This document shows, in pieces, positions 4,554 to 9,106 of a DNA stretch of 9,106 nucleotides. The position numbers and the translations under genes are program-made. Location: assembly GCA_007129655.1 (NCBI GenBank), contig SKVC01000083.1, forward strand, positions 1 to 9,106. Reading direction: 5' to 3'. Below the pieces are notes generated by a model. It did not search any database. It was not told where the DNA came from and was given only the letters and a program-made list of their open reading frames with translations. The number at the start of each line of letters is the position of its first letter. Positions within the stretch are counted from its first letter, which is position 1. Source of the stretch: Thermoplasmata archaeon. Its GTDB lineage: Archaea; Thermoplasmatota; Thermoplasmata; Halarchaeoplasmatales; Halarchaeoplasmataceae.

Positions 4554-6638
4554 TTATAGTATTGTGATAGCATATCGTACAATGAAGCTAGCGAATACAA
4601 GAGATACAATGGACATCAACTTGATCAATATGTTGAGTGACGGGCCCGAAGTATCCTTGAAAGGATCTCCGACCGTATCTCCGACTACACCTGCTTTGTG
4701 TGCATCCGAGCCTTTTCCGCCGAAATGTCCCTGCTCTATGTATTTCTTAGCGTTGTCCCAGGCCCCTCCGGCATTTGCCATCATGATTGCAAGAACGAAT
4801 CCGGTAGCAACTGCAGACATCAGGAAACCGGCAAGAGCCGCTGGACCGAGTATAAGTCCTACTAATATAGGAGCTAATATTGCCATCAATCCTGGTATTA
4901 CCATCTCTCTTAAAGCTGAATTGGTGCTAAGATTTATCACACTTTGATAATCCGCTTCTGTTTCCCCTTCGAGAAGACCGGCTATCTCTTTGAACTGTCT
5001 TCTTACCTCTTTTACTATCTCGAAAGCGGATTTACCTACAGCTTTCATAGTGATCGAACAGAATAAGAAGGGCAACATCGCTCCGAGGAATACTCCTACG
5101 AGTACTGGAGGATGAATTATACTGAAATCACTGATGTTGAGATTCACTGTAGTTGCATAAGCTGCCGTTAGTGTCAATGCTGTTAATGCTGCGGAACCGA
5201 TGGCGAATCCTTTTCCAGTTGCCGCAGTGGTGTTTCCAAGTGAATCGAGGGCATCCGTCCTTCGCCTAACCTCGGGCTCAAGTCCTGCCATCTCAGCTAG
5301 ACCTCCCGAATTGTCTGCTACAGGCCCATAGGCATCTGTAGATAGCGTGATACCCAGTGTTGAAAGCATGCCTACTGCAGAGATAGCTATACCGTATAAT
5401 CCGGCTAAATAGAATGATATGATTATCGTGGATGATACAATTATCACCGGGAAGAATGTGCTCTCCATCGAAGAGGCCAGGCCCTGAATTATGAAGGTGG
5501 CCGGCCCGGTTTCCGTTGATTGGGCTAGTTTTTGAGTCGGTTGATATCTATCCGATGTATAATATTCGGTAAAGTAGCCTATCAATGCACCGGCTATTAG
5601 ACCTGCGATAACGGCTCCCCATATCCCCATATAATCAGGGGCAAGCCAGTAAACGATTATAAATGCGAAAACCGCCAATATGACCGCCGCACCATAGGTA
5701 CCGCGTCTCAATGCATTGAGGAGGGCTTCCTGTGTTGCGTCTTCCTTTGTACGTACAAAGAAGATCGCTATCATGGAAGCTAGTATACCCGCTGCGGATA
5801 TCAATATAGGTATGGCAAATATTTCTTCGCCCATACCTTGAACCGGACTGTGGGGTAATAGTTGAGTTCCGCTAAAAGCCATCCACCCCAGGGTTAAAGC
5901 TGCGATGATCGAGTTAGTATATGATTCGTAAAGATCCGCTCCCATACCGGCTACGTCGCCTACGTTGTCGCCCACATTATCTGCGATAACCGCTGGATTC
6001 CTTGGATCATCTTCGGGGATGCCGGCTTCGACTTTACCGGCAAGATCTGCACCTACGTCGGCTGCCTTGGTGTATATACCGCCACCGACACGTGCGAAGA
6101 GGGCTATGGAACTGGCACCGAAACCGAAGCCTGCTATATATTCAAGGGTTTTACCAAGGTCGTCGGTGAAGGCTGCTGTGACCAATAGTACGAAACTCAA
6201 TCCCAAAAGACCGAGACTGACTACTGATAATCCCATCACCGCGCCGCCTCTGAAGGCTATCCTTAAAGCACCGTCAAGGCTCTTTCTTGCCGCCTGGGTT
6301 GTCGGGGCGCTTGAACTGGTTGCAGTCTTCATTCCCAATAAGCCTGCGGCTGCGGATAGGAAGGCTCCCACTAAAAATGCAAATGTAGTAAAGGGCAATT
6401 CTCCCTCTGCGATGCTCATCATTGTAAGCAGAATAGCAACTACTGCGACGAAAAAGGCTATGTATTTATATTCTGTATTGAGATAAGTATCTGCTCCCTT
6501 CTTTACATCGTCAGAGATCTTCTTCATCTTATCGGTCCCTCTGTCTTGCTTTGAAATAAAGCTCGTAAAGTAGCCTGCAAGTGCAAGACCGAGCAACGAT
6601 ACTGCTATGGCAATAATGCCGTAATCTATTCCATTCAT
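4554..6638 (-). CDS. hppA: K+-dependent membrane-bound pyrophosphatase (ion pump)
   Basis: About 694 residues and roughly 16 membrane helices. It couples PPi hydrolysis to export of Na+ or H+. Visible signatures: GGGIYTKAADVGADLAGKVE (185-204), the PPi/Mg site IPEDDPRNPAVIADNVGDN (208-226) with VGDVAGMGADLYESY, STDAYGPVADNSGGLAEM (433-450), GNTTAATGKGFAIGSA (468-483), GGAWDNAKKYIE (624-635) and VVGDTVGDPFKDTSGPSLN (651-669). Ala472 and Gly475 in GNTTAATGKG are the K+-dependent combination; K+-independent enzymes have Lys and Thr. The Glu in DLYES (238) is where Na+-pumping members usually place it, so Na+ transport is likely but not proven. I chose the ATG at 6638, which has GGTGTT eight bases upstream and lies ~15 bases after the predicted transcription start; an in-frame GTG at 6656 would fall at or before that start. 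It heads the rpo7-spt4-ribosomal run. Confidence 0.96.
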   Translation of the reverse strand: MNGIDYGIIAIAVSLLGLALAGYFTSFISKQDRGTDKMKKISDDVKKGADTYLNTEYKYIAFFVAVVAILLTMMSIAEGELPFTTFAFLVGAFLSAAAGLLGMKTATSSSAPTTQAARKSLDGALRIAFRGGAVMGLSVVSLGLLGLSFVLLVTAAFTDDLGKTLEYIAGFGFGASSIALFARVGGGIYTKAADVGADLAGKVEAGIPEDDPRNPAVIADNVGDNVGDVAGMGADLYESYTNSIIAALTLGWMAFSGTQLLPHSPVQGMGEEIFAIPILISAAGILASMIAIFFVRTKEDATQEALLNALRRGTYGAAVILAVFAFIIVYWLAPDYMGIWGAVIAGLIAGALIGYFTEYYTSDRYQPTQKLAQSTETGPATFIIQGLASSMESTFFPVIIVSSTIIISFYLAGLYGIAISAVGMLSTLGITLSTDAYGPVADNSGGLAEMAGLEPEVRRRTDALDSLGNTTAATGKGFAIGSAALTALTLTAAYATTVNLNISDFSIIHPPVLVGVFLGAMLPFLFCSITMKAVGKSAFEIVKEVRRQFKEIAGLLEGETEADYQSVINLSTNSALREMVIPGLMAILAPILVGLILGPAALAGFLMSAVATGFVLAIMMANAGGAWDNAKKYIEQGHFGGKGSDAHKAGVVGDTVGDPFKDTSGPSLNILIKLMSIVSLVFASFIVRYAITIL

Positions 6639-6671
6639 ATAGATAACACCTAACACCTGACAATATGGATT

Positions 6672-6683
6672 GGTTTATATACC
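6672..6683 (-). promoter_or_regulatory. Strong TATA-box promoter of hppA and the downstream operon
   Basis: On the minus strand GGTATATAAACC is close to an ideal archaeal TATA box. Initiation ~25 bases downstream, near 6652, leaves a ~14-base leader holding the GGTGTT ribosome binding site and supports the ATG at 6638. No comparable box is visible between hppA and rps27ae, so this probably drives the whole run. Confidence 0.75.
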
Positions 6684-6701
6684 TTTTCATGTGGAAAAGG
6701 T
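6681..6701. promoter_or_regulatory. Palindromic candidate operator between divergent hppA and methyltransferase genes
   Basis: ACCTTTTC (6681-6688) and GAAAAGGT (6694-6701) form a perfect 8-bp inverted repeat around a 5-base spacer. The repeat directly abuts the hppA TATA box, at the BRE position, and its right arm runs into the TATA-like element of the divergent methyltransferase gene. A dimeric regulator bound here would cover both promoters. No regulator gene is visible nearby. Confidence 0.5.
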
Positions 6702-6709
6702 TTTAATCG
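6699..6709 (+). promoter_or_regulatory. Putative TATA element of the methyltransferase gene
   Basis: GGTTTTAATCG is centred ~32 bases before the ATG at 6736. Initiation ~25 bases downstream would give a leader of only a few bases, and no ribosome binding site is visible, so translation is probably leaderless or nearly so. Confidence 0.45.
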
Positions 6710-6735
6710 ACACTTTCCTAAACGTCTAACATATC

Positions 6736-7425
6736 ATGGATAAAAAATTAGTAAAATGGAGATGGGATCGTGATACTAGTCGGTTCCTACTGGAAGGACT
6801 AGTGGAAAAAGTACGTAAAGCATCGGACCAGTCAGACGGCAATTTCGTACTCGACGTAGGTGGCAATACTGGAGGATTATCACGGCGCGCTACTACTAAA
6901 CGATCAGTATGTATAGATATCGAACCGAACAGAGGGTTTGACGACGTTCTGTACATAAAGGGCGATGTACGTAATATGCCCTTCGAAGACGAAACATTCG
7001 GCCTGATATTAGCCAAAGCTGTGCTCCACCACGTCCCCGATGAACTCGACGATGCCTTAAAAGAGATACGCCGTGTAGCGAGAGAGGGAGCGTATATGGT
7101 TATCGAAGAGCCATTATCTACGAATCCTATTAGCAATGTTGCAGGAAAATTCTTCACCACAGATATACACGACGAAGAAGAACATCCTCTGAACCCGGAG
7201 GAATTGATAAAAGTAGTGGAGCGGTATTTCACACATGTGGAGATAGAATACTTCTTCTTAACCACATACCTGATGCCGCATGTTATATCCAGATTGCCCA
7301 TATTCATGAGGGGGGCTTTTAGGAACCTAACTCGTTTGATGCACGGATTCGATTCTCACATTATCTCTAAATATCCCCGATTAGCCCGCCGTTGTTCATA
7401 TATCACCATCGTTGCGAGAAAGTGA
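6736..7425 (+). CDS. Class I SAM-dependent methyltransferase, substrate unknown
   Basis: A 229-residue protein with a type-11-like Rossmann methyltransferase core. Motif I is VLDVGGNTGG (38-47). The acidic ribose-binding residue is D61 in CIDIEP. GDVRNMPFEDETFGLI (76-91) is the adenine-binding and post-II region, followed by AKAVLHHV (93-100). A C-terminal extension of ~80 residues, rich in aromatic and basic residues (from HPLNPEELIKVVERYF onward), likely forms the substrate cap. The HHV rather than a DPPY/NPPF motif points away from N6-adenine or RNA amino methylation and towards small molecules, lipids or quinones, but this does not fix the substrate. The gene is divergent from hppA, and ftcD follows on the same strand after 53 bases; no clear functional link to either is visible. 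Confidence 0.9.
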   Translation: MDKKLVKWRWDRDTSRFLLEGLVEKVRKASDQSDGNFVLDVGGNTGGLSRRATTKRSVCIDIEPNRGFDDVLYIKGDVRNMPFEDETFGLILAKAVLHHVPDELDDALKEIRRVAREGAYMVIEEPLSTNPISNVAGKFFTTDIHDEEEHPLNPEELIKVVERYFTHVEIEYFFLTTYLMPHVISRLPIFMRGAFRNLTRLMHGFDSHIISKYPRLARRCSYITIVARK

Positions 7426-7433
7426 TCGTTACC

Positions 7434-7446
7434 CAAAATATTTTTA
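7434..7446 (+). promoter_or_regulatory. Putative TATA element upstream of ftcD
   Basis: AAAATATTTTTA lies ~38 bases before the ATG at 7479. Initiation ~25 bases downstream would leave a short leader containing AGGTG, five bases before the ATG. The T-rich stretch could instead serve as the 3' end signal of the methyltransferase transcript. Confidence 0.4.
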
Positions 7447-7478
7447 GCTCGTTGATTTTACCGGTTGTAGGTGTATAC

Positions 7479-9106
7479 ATGAAACTCATTGAATGCGTGC
7501 CTAACTTCTCGGAAGGAAAGGACAAAGGAATAATAGACGGTATCACAAGGGAGATATGCAGCGTAGATGGTGTTTCCCTGAAGGATGTGGACATGGGAGA
7601 GGATATGAACCGAACGGTCGTTACCTTCGTCGGCTCTCCGGAAGCTGTGAAAGAGGCGGCTTTTCGGGCTATAAAGGCCGCACACGAGCTAATTGATATG
7701 AGCAAACATACGGGTAGTCATCCTCGCATGGGTGCCACCGATGTGTGCCCCCTGGTTCCGGTGGAAGGGGTAACCATGGAAGAATGTGTCGAAATGGCCA
7801 GGAACATCGGAAAAAGAGTAGCCAACGAACTGGATATACCGGTTTATCTGTACGAAGAAGCTGCCACCGAAGAAAAACGCCGGAATCTGGCCGTTATCAG
7901 GGCGGGGCAATACGAGGGATTGGAAGAAAAACTGAAGGATCCGGAGTGGAGACCTGACTTCGGACCGACTGAGTACACCGATGCGGTTAAAAAGTCCGGA
8001 GCTACCGTTATAGGTGCCCGGGAATTTCTTATCGCATACAACATCAACCTGAATACACGCCAAACGAAGATCGCTTGGGATATCGCTTTTGAGATAAGAG
8101 AAAAGGGACGCGCCAAGAGGGACGGAGGAGTGGGTGGTCATTACTGGAGAGGAGAGATAATACGCTACGATGATAACAGCTATCCTTGCGGCGAATGTGA
8201 CTATGTCGGGGGATCATTCGAAGAAGTGAATGAACACACCATGAACGAACACGGATACGACCTTCAAGAATTTCTGGAAGAACATTACGAATACGATGTA
8301 AAAGATTTGAAGGGAAAAGCTGTAAAGAAGAGGGGGGGATTCACGCACTGCAAAGCCATCGGCTGGTTCGTTGAAGAATTCGATAGAGCCCAGATATCGA
8401 TAAATCTGACCAACTACAAGATCACATCCGTACATGATGTATACGAATCTGCAAAGGATGTGGCACGAGATATGGGTGTTGAGGTTACAGGCAGTGAGAT
8501 CGTTGGTCTGGTACCATATAATGCTCTATTGGATGCAGGCCTGTTCTACTTGAAGAAACAGAAACAGCCCACGGGTATACCGTACATGGATATACTGGAA
8601 ACAGCCGTTCAATCCCTGGGACTTCGAGATGTTACCGATTTTAATGTACAAGAAAAGGTGTTGGGGCTACCCACGGTACCTTCGGATGCTTTGATTGCCA
8701 TGAGAACCGACGATTTTGTACACGAATTATCCCGGGACTCCGCAACACCGGGGGGCGGCAGCGTGGCTGCACTGGCAGGAGCCATGGGTGCAGGACTACT
8801 CTCCATGGTGTGCAATCTTAGTACCGGTGGTAGAGACACTGAAGATATAGACAGTGTATTGATGCCGATAGCGGAAGAGCTACAGGAACTCAAGGATTCT
8901 CTGCTCAAAGCCGTGGACGAAGACACCAACGCTTTCGACGACTACATGGCCGCCAAGAAGATGCCAAAGGGTACTGTCGAAGAGCGCAAAACAAGAAAGA
9001 AGGCCATGAAAGAAGGTTTGAAAAATGCGGTAGAAGTACCTCTATGTACCGCTGAACTATCCGGTAAAGTGATAGATGCTGCAGATGCCGTGGCAGAGCA
9101 CGGTAA
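7479..9106 (+). CDS. ftcD: Glutamate formiminotransferase / formimidoyl-THF cyclodeaminase with C2H2 insert (3' partial)
   Basis: The frame is open for 542 codons to the window end. Residues 1 to ~400 are the formiminotransferase domain: IECVPNFSEG (4-13), HTGSHPRMGATDVCPLVPV (77-95) with the catalytic-type H81, IAYNINLNTR (185-194), and ISINLTNYK (306-314). It moves the formimino group from formiminoglutamate to tetrahydrofolate or an archaeal analogue. From ~411 the cyclodeaminase begins: DDFVHELSRDSATPGGGSVA (411-430). It releases ammonia to give methenyl-THF; the C-terminus is cut by the window edge. An insert at about residues 228-277 interrupts the first domain and carries C237-GE-C240 ... 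H253-TMNE-H258, a C2H2 zinc-finger pattern; the framework resumes at GKAVKKRGGF. AGGTG lies five bases before the ATG. The pathway is histidine breakdown or one-carbon supply; which one is not shown by the neighbours. Confidence 0.94.
   Translation, partial: MKLIECVPNFSEGKDKGIIDGITREICSVDGVSLKDVDMGEDMNRTVVTFVGSPEAVKEAAFRAIKAAHELIDMSKHTGSHPRMGATDVCPLVPVEGVTMEECVEMARNIGKRVANELDIPVYLYEEAATEEKRRNLAVIRAGQYEGLEEKLKDPEWRPDFGPTEYTDAVKKSGATVIGAREFLIAYNINLNTRQTKIAWDIAFEIREKGRAKRDGGVGGHYWRGEIIRYDDNSYPCGECDYVGGSFEEVNEHTMNEHGYDLQEFLEEHYEYDVKDLKGKAVKKRGGFTHCKAIGWFVEEFDRAQISINLTNYKITSVHDVYESAKDVARDMGVEVTGSEIVGLVPYNALLDAGLFYLKKQKQPTGIPYMDILETAVQSLGLRDVTDFNVQEKVLGLPTVPSDALIAMRTDDFVHELSRDSATPGGGSVAALAGAMGAGLLSMVCNLSTGGRDTEDIDSVLMPIAEELQELKDSLLKAVDEDTNAFDDYMAAKKMPKGTVEERKTRKKAMKEGLKNAVEVPLCTAELSGKVIDAADAVAEHG

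Noticed and set aside
6639..6656. GTG start for hppA at 6656
   Set aside because: It lies at or before the transcription start predicted from the TATA box and lacks a ribosome binding site; the ATG at 6638 has both in order.
6726..7307. Minus-strand frame of 193 codons opposite the methyltransferase
   Set aside because: Its product is Ser-rich with no recognisable domain, and the plus strand encodes a complete methyltransferase with all core motifs.
7689..8141. Minus-strand frame of 150 codons opposite ftcD
   Set aside because: It is a shadow of the clearly conserved formiminotransferase frame.

Overview
The window is archaeal chromosome. The evidence is a block of archaeal/eukaryotic-type information genes (Rpo7, Spt4, eS24, eS31, Alba, a Rio1 kinase and a Dim2-like KH protein), a DUF359 GTP-dependent dephospho-CoA kinase, TATA-type promoters, GGTGA-type ribosome binding sites and a tRNA without encoded CCA. 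The gene content fits a euryarchaeal or Thermoplasmatota-like lineage; this placement is inference and I cannot name a genus.

Layout. Bases 1-314 (+) hold the end of a protein with a charged linker and a C-terminal zinc module. It converges, with a 2-base gap, on a minus-strand cluster: KH/Dim2-like protein, Rio1 kinase and MazG-like pyrophosphohydrolase (317-1950). Alba follows upstream (2043-2324, minus) with its own promoter. Bases 2325-2675 carry no gene but hold a hairpin cluster and two 64-bp tandem repeats. A minus-strand run then extends from 6638 down to 2676: membrane pyrophosphatase hppA, rpo7, spt4, dephospho-CoA kinase, rps24e, rps27ae and a tRNA-Arg(CCG) interrupted by two predicted introns. 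On the plus strand, divergent from hppA, lie a SAM-dependent methyltransferase (6736-7425) and a formiminotransferase-cyclodeaminase (7479 to the window edge).

Working together. The KH protein and Rio1 belong to small-subunit rRNA maturation. Rpo7 (RNA polymerase stalk), Spt4 (elongation), eS24 and eS31 form a transcription/translation operon, with CoA synthesis and a PPi-driven ion pump beside it. The FTCD product handles one-carbon transfer from formiminoglutamate.

Most unusual content: (1) the tRNA-Arg(CCG) gene is recognisable only when two short introns, one in the D-loop and one in the T-loop, are removed; both sit in bulge-helix-bulge-like structures and there is no intron at the usual anticodon-loop position. 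(2) The 3' end of this tRNA is repeated twice more downstream at exact 64-bp spacing, resembling integration scars. (3) The formiminotransferase domain has an inserted segment of about 50 residues with a C2H2 zinc-finger pattern.
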